From contig CAVGRN010000082.1 in assembly GCA_963631545.1 (NCBI GenBank), positions 1 through 8,612 of the forward strand: a stretch of DNA of 8,612 bases, given 5' to 3'. The translations under genes and the position numbers were made by a program. Under the pieces are notes generated by a model that was given only the letters and a program-made list of their open reading frames with translations, searched no databases and was not told the DNA's origin. Source of the DNA: UBA1181 sp963631545 (lineage in GTDB: Bacteria > Bacteroidota > Bacteroidia > Bacteroidales > Paludibacteraceae). This document shows, piece after piece, positions 1 through 6,320 of this stretch; position 1 is the first letter of the stretch, and each line of letters starts with the position of its first letter.

Positions 1-87
1 TATGAAGCTCAGTATGCGAGCGTGGAAGAGTTGAGCGTAGGCGTTGAGGCTGCCGACAGTCTGACAAGCCCCTTATATGAACAATGA
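1..87 (+). CDS. 3' end of an unidentified upstream gene
   Basis: Frame 1 is open from the window edge to a TGA at 85-87, giving 28 residues that end in ...SLTSPLYEQ. The visible tail is hydrophilic and acidic, with no membrane segment or recognisable motif. The other two forward frames are less attractive: frame 2 hits a stop within about a dozen codons. The short size means the frame could be open by chance, but its amino-acid composition looks protein-like. If real, the gene runs in the same direction as the hydrolase 169 nt downstream. No function can be proposed. Confidence 0.5.
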   Translation, partial: YEAQYASVEELSVGVEAADSLTSPLYEQ

Positions 88-256
88 ACCGAAATTTTGT
101 GCGAAAAATACTAAATTCGCCGTGCAAAGTGGAAACTGTTGCTTGCGGTCTTTTGCTGCGGTGTCGGTAGCGTTGCGCCAACATCGTTAGAATAAGCTTT
201 CTTTGAGTAATGTGAATTGATAAATTGTTGTATATCAGTAATAAAGTTGAAAATAT

Positions 257-1507
257 ATGTTGAACATAAGTGAAATAAGAAACCCAGAATTGTGGGAAAA
301 TGGAGCGAGAAAAATCCAGTGGGTGAAGCAGAATATGCCACTGCTCAGAGGCATTGAAAAGGAATTTTCCGAGAAAAAGCCTTTCGCCGGACTGAAAATC
401 GCTCTCTCCGTGCATCTCGAGGCAAAGACTGCCTACCTCTGCAAAGTGCTTGCGGCAGGTGGTGCAGATATGTATGTAACGGGCTCCAACCCTCTTTCTA
501 CCCAGGACGACGTCGCCGCTGCTCTTGTGCGCGATGGTTTGAAGGTCTTCGCCTGGTACAATGCGACCGACGAGGAGTACCACCGCCATATCGCCCGTGT
601 TATCGAGGCAGGTCCGAACATCATCATCGACGATGGTGGCGACCTTGTCCACTTAATCCACACCGAGCGGCCCGACCTCATCCCGAATGTCATCGGGGGA
701 TGCGAAGAAACCACTACGGGCATTATCCGTCTTATTGCAATGAACAAGTCGGGCGAGCTGAAATTCCCAATGGTACTTGTAAACAATGCGGATTGCAAAC
801 ACCTCTTCGACAATCGTTATGGAACAGGGCAGTCTGTGTGGGATGGCATCAACCGCACCACCAACCTGATTGTCGCCGGCAAAAATGTTGTTGTGGCAGG
901 CTACGGTTGGTGTGGGAAGGGCGTTGCAATGAGAGCGAAAGGCTTAGGTGCAGATGTGATTGTGACTGAGGTAGACCCGATAAAAGCAATGGAGGCTGTA
1001 ATGGATGGTTTCAAGGTGATGAAGATGGAGGAAGCAGCCAAGGTGGGCGATTTCTTCGTTACCGTTACGGGCTGCGACGGCGTTATCACTGAAAAGTGTT
1101 TCGTGAATATGAAGGATGGTGCGGTGTGTTGCAACGCAGGTCATTTTGATTGCGAGGTAGACGTCGCATGGCTTAGAAGCAACTGCGTGAAATCGTGGGT
1201 GGCAAGAAACAACATTATGGGTTATGAGCTGAAAAACGGCAGAAGCGTGTATGTAATTGCGGAGGGTAGACTTGTAAACCTTGCCGCTGGCGACGGACAT
1301 CCCGCCGAGATTATGGATATGTCGTTTGCCGTGCAGGCGATGTGCGCCCTTCACCTTGTGAAAAACAGGGGCAGACTCAATGGTATGGTCATCGACGTGC
1401 CGAGGGAGGTGGATTTGGAGATCGCCCACAGGAAGCTTGCCGCTTGGAACATTGAGATAGACAAACTCACCCCAGAGCAGGAAGCCTACCTCAACAAGGG
1501 GCTTTAA
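257..1507 (+). CDS. ahcY: Adenosylhomocysteinase, short archaeal/Thermotoga-type (possibly S-inosylhomocysteine hydrolase)
   Basis: This cytosolic NAD-dependent enzyme hydrolyses S-adenosylhomocysteine to homocysteine and adenosine, removing the product inhibitor of methyltransferases. The 416 residues are full length for the short subtype. Visible family motifs are H53 in SVHLEAKTA, DDGGD at 125-129, EETTTG at 150-155, K181 and D185/N186 in CKHLFDN, the Rossmann NAD loop GYGWCGKG at 215-222, H296 in NAGHFD, and H348 in GDGHP. By analogy with the human enzyme these are the substrate and NAD ligands. T190 replaces the cysteine of the long bacterial/eukaryotic form. The protein ends at ...AYLNKGL, lacking the C-terminal Lys/Tyr tail that reaches into the neighbouring subunit in the long form. 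Wording such as GYGWCGKGVAMRAKGLGA and NRYGTGQS is typical of archaeal/Thermotoga homologues. Some archaeal relatives prefer S-inosylhomocysteine, so the substrate is not certain. The ATG has only an A-rich leader, as is usual in Bacteroidetes. The next gene begins 20 nt after the stop. Confidence 0.93.
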   Translation: MLNISEIRNPELWENGARKIQWVKQNMPLLRGIEKEFSEKKPFAGLKIALSVHLEAKTAYLCKVLAAGGADMYVTGSNPLSTQDDVAAALVRDGLKVFAWYNATDEEYHRHIARVIEAGPNIIIDDGGDLVHLIHTERPDLIPNVIGGCEETTTGIIRLIAMNKSGELKFPMVLVNNADCKHLFDNRYGTGQSVWDGINRTTNLIVAGKNVVVAGYGWCGKGVAMRAKGLGADVIVTEVDPIKAMEAVMDGFKVMKMEEAAKVGDFFVTVTGCDGVITEKCFVNMKDGAVCCNAGHFDCEVDVAWLRSNCVKSWVARNNIMGYELKNGRSVYVIAEGRLVNLAAGDGHPAEIMDMSFAVQAMCALHLVKNRGRLNGMVIDVPREVDLEIAHRKLAAWNIEIDKLTPEQEAYLNKGL

Positions 1508-1527
1508 CGGAATAAGAAGTGGATTTT

Positions 1528-2361
1528 ATGGAAACACCCAAATCACTGCAAGCATTAGCGGCGCATCAGGCGGCCTATCAGGCGCAGTTGGCAAAGCTAC
1601 CATATTATCACATTGTGCGCCCCATTGTGGAGGAATTCCTCAAGCAGATAATCTCATACGGCGCATTCTACATTCGAGTGAAAGTCGATGCTCTGGATGC
1701 CATACTTGAATCGAAACATCTGAAAAATATGATGGAAACAGGAACGGGTGCCACCTTGGGCGGGAAAAAAACGCGCGAGGAGGTTACTGAGTCGCTTTTC
1801 GGTTGCAACGCAAAAAAACTCCTGCCAAGCGAGTTTCCGAAATACGGTTTTTTGTCGCAGCCAGACGCCCTCCGCGACCTTGCCGTGAACGCGGATATGT
1901 GGATGCAGTATGGCGATGTTTCCATCCAATTGAAAAAAGACCGACTGATGCACCGCACCACTTTGTGTGTGGGCGATTCCGTGGATTTCGGACGGTGCGA
2001 TATGATGGTTCCCACGCGAGTGGACGATGTGAAGGCAACGTGCATTTGCGGCTTGCCGCGCAAGGGTAGCCCCTTTTTGAGGTTGCGCGACCCACTGGCG
2101 TTTTATGGTGTCTTCGCATCGTGGGTTGTGCAGAAAAAACTGACAGTCAATAACTTCCAAAAAATTGACGACTTGGCTACTGATATGCCTCCGGTGTTCA
2201 ATTTCTTTGAACTCCAATATCACGGCGAGCTGGACGTTACCAAGGATGTGGAGCGTATCGACATCATCCCTTCGTCGGTAGAGGAAAAAGAGAAACTTTT
2301 GGTTCTGAAAGATAAATTCGCCGCATTGGGGGTGAAAATGGAAGTTTCCGAACTGTTTTAG
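1528..2361 (+). CDS. DUF3626-like uncharacterised protein, possible ADP-ribosyltransferase-like fold
   Basis: No function is established for this 277-residue soluble protein, which lacks a signal peptide and membrane segments. Numbering below is from the upstream GTG at 1519. The motif order recalls DUF3626 from memory: METGTGATLGG (72-82), a TREEVTESLFGC segment (85-96), FPKYGF (106-111), YGDVSIQLKKDRLMHRTTLCVGDS (131-154), and FELQYHGELDVTKDVERIDI (230-249). The layout also suggests an ADP-ribosyltransferase: R53 in FYIRV, a TGT stretch after an ILESKHLK helix, and a late glutamate strand around E231. That reading is inference only; no catalytic triad is proven. Cysteines at 174, 176 and 177-adjacent glycine (CICG) do not form a full metal site. 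I chose the ATG at 1528 over the in-frame GTG at 1519; either would work. The gene follows the hydrolase by 20 nt with no intervening promoter or terminator, so co-transcription is likely. Confidence 0.55.
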   Translation: METPKSLQALAAHQAAYQAQLAKLPYYHIVRPIVEEFLKQIISYGAFYIRVKVDALDAILESKHLKNMMETGTGATLGGKKTREEVTESLFGCNAKKLLPSEFPKYGFLSQPDALRDLAVNADMWMQYGDVSIQLKKDRLMHRTTLCVGDSVDFGRCDMMVPTRVDDVKATCICGLPRKGSPFLRLRDPLAFYGVFASWVVQKKLTVNNFQKIDDLATDMPPVFNFFELQYHGELDVTKDVERIDIIPSSVEEKEKLLVLKDKFAALGVKMEVSELF

Positions 2362-2394
2362 CGTCATAACTCGGCTTTCTACGCACTAAGATTT

Positions 2395-2426
2395 TTTGAC
2401 CCTTATTCCTTTTTCTGCTATCTTTG
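2395..2426 (+). promoter_or_regulatory. Bacteroidetes-type promoter of lepA
   Basis: TTTG at 2395-2398 is followed by 20 nt and then TATCTTTG at 2419-2426. This matches the Bacteroidetes primary sigma-factor pattern (TTTG, 19-21 nt, TAnnTTTG) exactly. Transcription would start near 2431-2434, giving a leader of about 95 nt before lepA. It lies after the stop of the DUF3626-like gene at 2361, so it separates the two transcription units. The start site is inferred. Confidence 0.75.
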
Positions 2427-2461
2427 TAGAAATTTGATGGAAAGACCTTTTCGTTAACCGT

Positions 2462-2527
2462 ATGGATAGAAACAGACACATCTGGCTATGCCGTGGAGAG
2501 AAAAGGAATAAGAAAATAAGAATTTGA
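2462..2527 (+). CDS. Possible 21-codon upstream ORF coupled to lepA
   Basis: An ATG at 2462, about 30 nt after the predicted transcription start, opens a 21-codon frame (MDRNRHIWLC...KKIRI). It ends in TGA at 2525-2527. That stop overlaps the lepA ATG by one base (TGATG), the arrangement used for translational coupling. The peptide is very basic, with eight Lys/Arg. There is no Shine-Dalgarno sequence, and nothing proves it is translated. The ATG sits in the 12-mer TTAACCGTATGG, which recurs in the leader of the 7959 gene. It could equally be a chance frame in a purine-rich leader. Confidence 0.3.
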   Translation: MDRNRHIWLCRGEKRNKKIRI

Positions 2528-4314
2528 TGGATAACATACGAAATTTCTGCATTATCGCGCATATTGATCATGGTAAAAGCACGTTGGCAGACCGCCTTTT
2601 GGAGTTCACGAAAACCGTTACAGGAAAGGATCTTCAAGCGCAGGTGTTGGACGATATGGATCTGGAACGCGAACGTGGCATAACAATCAAGAGCCACGCC
2701 ATCCAGATGGATTATCTTTATAAAGGTAAGAAATACGTGCTGAACCTCATCGATACCCCGGGACATGTGGATTTCTCGTATGAGGTGTCGCGTTCCATTG
2801 CCGCATGCGAGGGCGCGCTGCTCATCGTCGACGCTTCGCAAGGTATCCAGGCGCAGACCATTTCCAACCTCTATATGGCACTGGAACATGATTTGGAAAT
2901 CATCCCCGTTATGAACAAAATCGACCTTCCTGGGGCGATGCCTGACGAGGTGGAAGATCAAATCGTTGACCTCCTTGGCTGCAAACGCGAGGACATTATC
3001 CGCGCAAGTGGAAAAACGGGCGAGGGAGTGATTGACATCCTCAATGCGATTGTCGAGCGCATTGCACCACCCGTGGGCGATCCTTCCGCACCGTTGCAGT
3101 GCCTGATTTTCGACTCTGTGTTCAATCCGTTCCGTGGTATCATCGCCTATTTCAAAATTGTGAACGGAACAATCAATAGTGGTGATTTCGTCAAGTTTGT
3201 CGCTACCGAAAAGGAATATCTTGCAGATGAGATCGGAATCCTCCGACTTGACCTCTCTCCGCAAAAATCGCTTTCCGCAGGAAATGTTGGTTATATCATC
3301 TCGGGTATCAAAACCTCGCGCGAGGTGAAGGTGGGTGATACAATCACGCATGTGGACTGCCCGTGCGATAAAGCCATCGAAGGTTTTGAGGAGGTGAAGC
3401 CAATGGTCTTTGCAGGTGTGTACCCTATTGATACAGAGGATTTCGAGGATTTACGCGCATCTATGGAGAAACTCCAGCTGAATGATGCTTCGCTGACGTT
3501 CCAAGCAGAATCGTCGTTGGCATTGGGCTTCGGTTTCCGTTGCGGATTCTTGGGAATGTTGCACATGGAAATCATCCAGGAGCGGCTCGACCGGGAGTTC
3601 GATATGAACGTCATCACCACGGTGCCTAATGTGCGTTACGACGTTTACACGAAGAAAGGCGAGAAGATAGAGGTGCATAACCCGTCGGGCTTGCCTGACC
3701 CTACGCTCATCGAGAAAATCGAAGAGCCTTATATCCGCGCTTCGGTCATTACATCGGCAGAGTTTATCGGTCCGATTATGTCGCTCTGCCTTGGCAAAAG
3801 AGGTGAATTGGTGCGGCAAGACTATATTTCCGGCAACCGTGTGGAATTGGTGTATGATATGCCGTTGGGCGAGATCGTCTTCGACTTCTACGATAAGTTG
3901 AAAAGCATCTCCAAAGGTTATGCCTCGTTCGACTACCATCCCAATGGCATGCGCGAGTCAAAATTGGTGAAGCTTGACGTGTTGCTGAATGGTGAGGCGG
4001 TGGACGCTCTCTCCACGCTCACGCACTTCGACAACGCCTACACGCTTGGGAAACGGATGTGCGAGAAGTTGAAAGACCTCATCCCTCGTCAGCAGTTTGA
4101 TGTTGCCATCCAAGCGGCGATCGGCTCAAAAATCATCGCTCGCGAAACGGTGAAGGCTGTACGAAAGGATGTTACCGCGAAATGCTACGGCGGTGATATA
4201 TCGCGTAAGCGTAAACTGCTTGAGAAACAGAAAAAAGGAAAGAAGAGAATGAAGCAAATCGGTACGGTGGAAGTGCCGCAGAAGGCTTTCTTGGAGGTTT
4301 TGAAGCTGGATTGA
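2527..4314 (+). CDS. lepA: Elongation factor 4 (LepA), translational GTPase
   Basis: LepA is a ribosome-associated GTPase of the EF-G family, implicated in back-translocation and in 30S subunit assembly or translation fidelity under stress. The 595 residues match the usual length. The GTPase signatures are complete: G1 AHIDHGKST (11-19), G2 GITIKS (51-56), G3 DTPGH (76-80, with the catalytic His80), G4 NKID (130-133) and G5 around SGKTG (161-165). EF-G-like domains II, III and V follow, including LGFGFRCGFLGMLHMEIIQERL. The C-terminal LepA-specific domain ends in a lysine-rich stretch (RKRKLLEKQKKGKKRMKQ) and a VPQKAFLEVLK tail. The ATG at 2527 gives MDNIRNFCIIAHIDHGK, the expected LepA start; the TTG just before it is not needed. 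The gene has its own promoter about 100 nt upstream. The next gene lies 73 nt downstream and may be read through. Confidence 0.98.
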   Translation: MDNIRNFCIIAHIDHGKSTLADRLLEFTKTVTGKDLQAQVLDDMDLERERGITIKSHAIQMDYLYKGKKYVLNLIDTPGHVDFSYEVSRSIAACEGALLIVDASQGIQAQTISNLYMALEHDLEIIPVMNKIDLPGAMPDEVEDQIVDLLGCKREDIIRASGKTGEGVIDILNAIVERIAPPVGDPSAPLQCLIFDSVFNPFRGIIAYFKIVNGTINSGDFVKFVATEKEYLADEIGILRLDLSPQKSLSAGNVGYIISGIKTSREVKVGDTITHVDCPCDKAIEGFEEVKPMVFAGVYPIDTEDFEDLRASMEKLQLNDASLTFQAESSLALGFGFRCGFLGMLHMEIIQERLDREFDMNVITTVPNVRYDVYTKKGEKIEVHNPSGLPDPTLIEKIEEPYIRASVITSAEFIGPIMSLCLGKRGELVRQDYISGNRVELVYDMPLGEIVFDFYDKLKSISKGYASFDYHPNGMRESKLVKLDVLLNGEAVDALSTLTHFDNAYTLGKRMCEKLKDLIPRQQFDVAIQAAIGSKIIARETVKAVRKDVTAKCYGGDISRKRKLLEKQKKGKKRMKQIGTVEVPQKAFLEVLKLD

Positions 4315-4352
4315 TGGCCCAGCCTTCTAATTTTAAATCATAAAACTCAAGT

Positions 4353-4373
4353 GGAGTGGAGCAAAGCCACTCC
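4353..4373 (+). repeat. Intercistronic hairpin between lepA and the 4388 gene
   Basis: GGAGTGG (4353-4359) and CCACTCC (4367-4373) form a perfect 7-bp stem around the loop AGCAAAG, extendable by one G-T pair. No T-run follows, so it is not a classical intrinsic terminator. It ends 14 nt before the next ATG, so it could affect mRNA processing or ribosome access, or be a small REP-like sequence. The function is unknown. Confidence 0.6.
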
Positions 4374-4387
4374 GAGACTAAGTTGGT

Positions 4388-6079
4388 ATGTTAGACAAAA
4401 TTTTAAACTCAATAATAAAAGACGAAGGGAAGCCATCTTCCGAGGTGGCGAAGTGGCTGTTCGACCAGTTGAATATCCGTGCTAAGAGGGAGGATGATAA
4501 TAAATCTTCGTTCCATTCGTACTCGTTCGATTACCAGGATTGTTTCTTCCATTTGGAAACATCGCCCGACCAGCCCGTCGCCTGCTTGAAGTTTTTCTAT
4601 ATACTGACTGAATCGTATGACTATCAGGCGGTTATATATTTCCTGTGCAATTATATGAATCAGCACAGTGGCTATTATAACACGTTCTACCATACTTACG
4701 ACGAAACGGATAACACCGTTTCCGTGCATCTCACATCCAGCCTGATTCTGGATGGAGAGAATGAGAAGATACGCGACCGTTTTACCGACGCACTTGCCGA
4801 GCTCTTTGAGTTGAGGCGTGTCGCATACAACGAGTTTGAGGAGGTAAAGGCTTCGTATGACAAGCAGGGAAGGCGCGATGTTTTTGATGATGCGGTGAAG
4901 CAGAGGCGCAGCCTCTATCTCCTTATGGAACACGAATTGGATGGTGGGCGTTTAGAGAAAATCGATCAAACGACATTCCGCCATTTCCGAATGACGCCGC
5001 AGGATTTGTTCTCGTTGCCAAGTTTCCCAATAGATGAAAGCAAAATCGTGTCAGTCTCCCTTACGAGGGTGCATCAAGCCATAACTTATATCAGTCAAGA
5101 CGAGTATGGTACGTTCGACATTGCAGCGGTGATTCGCGAGCAACGTGGTGAGGAGGAAAAGGCTGGGAAGACTGTCGGAAGCGACTATCTTTTGGCAGTA
5201 ACCTTAGAGGGTGGTATGACGTACAAGGTGGATTTCCAGTGGCAATCCACATCTAAGGTATCCAACTACTACTGGTTGGAAATCATCGCACCTTGGGAGA
5301 TCTCAAAGAAAGGAATGGTGCAAGAGGCGGAGGGGCGTGTCGGGTCGGTGTATGTTCTTGATAAATCGGCAGACAATAACCATGCAGAAGTCCGTTTTAT
5401 GATGGACGATGCCAAGGATAAGTACAAAAACAATAAACTTGATGAGCTGACTGAGGAGCAGAAGAACCTTGTCGTTTTCATGGATTGGGATTTGTCTGAC
5501 GATGTTTATTGGGGTACGAAATATTTCAATGATAAGGCGTTCTTTCAGTGTATCAAGCATTTGGAGCGAGTCGTGCTGGCGGTTCGCCCTGTGTTTAACA
5601 CGTTCACGCGGAGGCAGAAGAACGTCGCTATGGATGTCTACTATAAGTTGGGCTATGCGTATGCAGAGTTGAAGATATACTCCAAGGCGTTGTCTGTGTT
5701 GCAGATTCCGTATAATTTTGGGTCGATAATTGGCAGTGTGGAGTATATCAATTGCCTGATGAACACGGATGATTTCCGCGCAGAGTCTGTTGTAGACCAA
5801 GAGCTTGGTGCAGTCGTGGAACGATTGTCGAACATTGAGGAGGACGAAGAGGATGCGCCAGAAGGATTCGTTGAATACAAGTCCTTCCTTTGCCGGCAGA
5901 AAGTCTATATTTTGGAAAATGCGAGAGATTTTGCCCAAGCGGAGTCTTTCCTAAAAGGTCTGTTGAAAGAGGAGAATGTAGACCTCCGCTCATTTGCGGA
6001 AGAGGAAATGAAGCATTTGAAGGAGATGCAGATGGCAGAGCAGCGTAAGGAGTCTGAATCAACGGATAAGAAATCATAA
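4388..6079 (+). CDS. Cytosolic protein with YbjN-like N-terminal part and TPR-like C-terminal helices
   Basis: I do not recognise a named gene. The 563-residue product has no signal peptide or membrane helix and is acidic overall. Residues about 15-150 alternate strands and helices (YSFDYQDCFFHLE, DNTVSVHLTSSLILDG, then a long helix ending AYNEFEEV). This recalls the YbjN / type III chaperone-like fold; the assignment is inference. Residues about 200-345 look beta-rich, with VGSDYLLAVTLEGG and YYWLEIIAPWEI. Residues about 375-535 are helical with TPR-like pairs, clearest at VYYKLGYAYAELKIYSKALSVLQ (about 417-440) and at RQKVYILENARDFAQAESFLKGLL. An acidic linker (IEEDEEDAPEG) interrupts this region, and the end is a charged tail (ESESTDKKS). 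Such architecture suggests a protein-interaction scaffold. I see no promoter in the 73-nt gap after lepA, so co-transcription with lepA is plausible. Confidence 0.85.
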   Translation: MLDKILNSIIKDEGKPSSEVAKWLFDQLNIRAKREDDNKSSFHSYSFDYQDCFFHLETSPDQPVACLKFFYILTESYDYQAVIYFLCNYMNQHSGYYNTFYHTYDETDNTVSVHLTSSLILDGENEKIRDRFTDALAELFELRRVAYNEFEEVKASYDKQGRRDVFDDAVKQRRSLYLLMEHELDGGRLEKIDQTTFRHFRMTPQDLFSLPSFPIDESKIVSVSLTRVHQAITYISQDEYGTFDIAAVIREQRGEEEKAGKTVGSDYLLAVTLEGGMTYKVDFQWQSTSKVSNYYWLEIIAPWEISKKGMVQEAEGRVGSVYVLDKSADNNHAEVRFMMDDAKDKYKNNKLDELTEEQKNLVVFMDWDLSDDVYWGTKYFNDKAFFQCIKHLERVVLAVRPVFNTFTRRQKNVAMDVYYKLGYAYAELKIYSKALSVLQIPYNFGSIIGSVEYINCLMNTDDFRAESVVDQELGAVVERLSNIEEDEEDAPEGFVEYKSFLCRQKVYILENARDFAQAESFLKGLLKEENVDLRSFAEEEMKHLKEMQMAEQRKESESTDKKS

Positions 6080-6103
6080 CATCATACACTTCAGTTTTTT
6101 GTA

Positions 6104-6137
6104 GGGGGGGAATGGCTTTTTAGGGAAGCGTCCCCCC
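6104..6137 (+). repeat. G7/C6 nested hairpin after the TPR gene
   Basis: Seven Gs at 6104-6110 can pair with six Cs at 6132-6137. Between them, GCTTT (6115-6119) pairs with GAAGC (6125-6129), so the whole element folds into a nested, very stable stem. It begins 25 nt after the stop at 6079 and could end the upstream transcript or protect its 3' end. No T-run follows on either strand, so a standard intrinsic terminator is not supported. The G7 run could also slip in length. Confidence 0.5.
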
Positions 6138-6154
6138 ATTATCGTTGTGCAGGG

Positions 6155-6179
6155 TTCGTTGCTTCGCTGAGGTAATGAC
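6155..6179. repeat. Possible copy of a dispersed intergenic repeat
   Basis: On the minus strand this reads GTCATTACCTCAGCGAAGCA and continues ACGAA. It resembles the widespread GTCATTGCGAGG...GAAGCAATC-type intergenic repeats of bacteria. Only one copy is in the window, so repetition cannot be shown here. It lies directly beside the G7/C6 hairpin and may be part of the same element. Confidence 0.25.
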
Positions 6180-6236
6180 AAGTTGACTTGGCCTCGCATA
6201 TTTAGCTTGACGAAAATGTTGAAAAGAACCATACTA

Positions 6237-6268
6237 TTTGCTACAGTCTTTAAAATCCTATAAATTTG
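6237..6268 (+). promoter_or_regulatory. nhaD distal promoter (P1), Bacteroidetes type
   Basis: TTTG at 6237-6240, a 20-nt spacer and TAAATTTG at 6261-6268 match the Bacteroidetes consensus exactly. Transcription would start near 6273-6276, about 45 nt before the nhaD ATG. The start falls inside the dyad at 6272-6292. Confidence 0.65.
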
Positions 6269-6271
6269 CGT

Positions 6272-6292
6272 GGGTCTTTGTTTCAAAGTCCC
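6272..6292 (+). promoter_or_regulatory. Dyad between the two nhaD promoters, possible operator or 5' hairpin
   Basis: GGG-T-CTTTG (6272-6280) and CAAAG-T-CCC (6284-6292) form eight pairs with one T-T mismatch around a TTT loop. The dyad covers the predicted P1 start site and contains the -33 TTTG of P2. In RNA it would be a hairpin at the very 5' end of the P1 transcript. In DNA it could bind a dimeric regulator. Which applies is unknown, and no regulator gene is nearby. Confidence 0.45.
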
Positions 6293-6307
6293 ATTCGAAT
6301 ATTTTTG
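6277..6307 (+). promoter_or_regulatory. nhaD proximal promoter (P2), Bacteroidetes type
   Basis: TTTG at 6277-6280, a 19-nt spacer and TATTTTTG at 6300-6307 also match the consensus. The start would be near 6312-6314, leaving only about 7-9 nt before the ATG at 6321, a nearly leaderless mRNA. The region is AT-rich, so a chance match is possible. Confidence 0.45.
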
Positions 6308-6320
6308 AACTAATTGCTGA

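Noticed and set aside
88..256. SAH-sensing riboswitch or promoter before ahcY
   Set aside because: No recognisable riboswitch core and no TTTG-N19-21-TAnnTTTG match. The nearest hit (TTTCTTTG at 198-205) lacks the TA and has a poor -33 partner.
111..341. 76-codon minus-strand frame overlapping the ahcY start
   Set aside because: It overlaps the coding start of ahcY and has no supporting motif or promoter.
1654..2367. Open frame of 237 codons on the minus strand
   Set aside because: It is antisense to the DUF3626-like gene, which keeps conserved-looking blocks and follows ahcY closely. The minus product has low-complexity shadow composition.
2524..2526. TTG start for lepA, adding one residue
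   Set aside because: The adjacent ATG at 2527 gives the standard LepA N terminus, so the TTG is unnecessary.
2386..3351. Long open frame of 321 codons on the minus strand
   Set aside because: It lies opposite lepA, whose GTPase motifs are complete, and it also covers the lepA promoter. Its protein shows no recognisable motif.
5303..5938. Open frame of 211 codons on the minus strand
   Set aside because: It is entirely antisense to the TPR-type gene, with no start context or motif of its own.
6074..6286. 70-codon minus-strand frame in the gap before nhaD
   Set aside because: It runs through the G7/C6 hairpin and the nhaD P1 promoter. The product is not protein-like and no promoter is seen for it.
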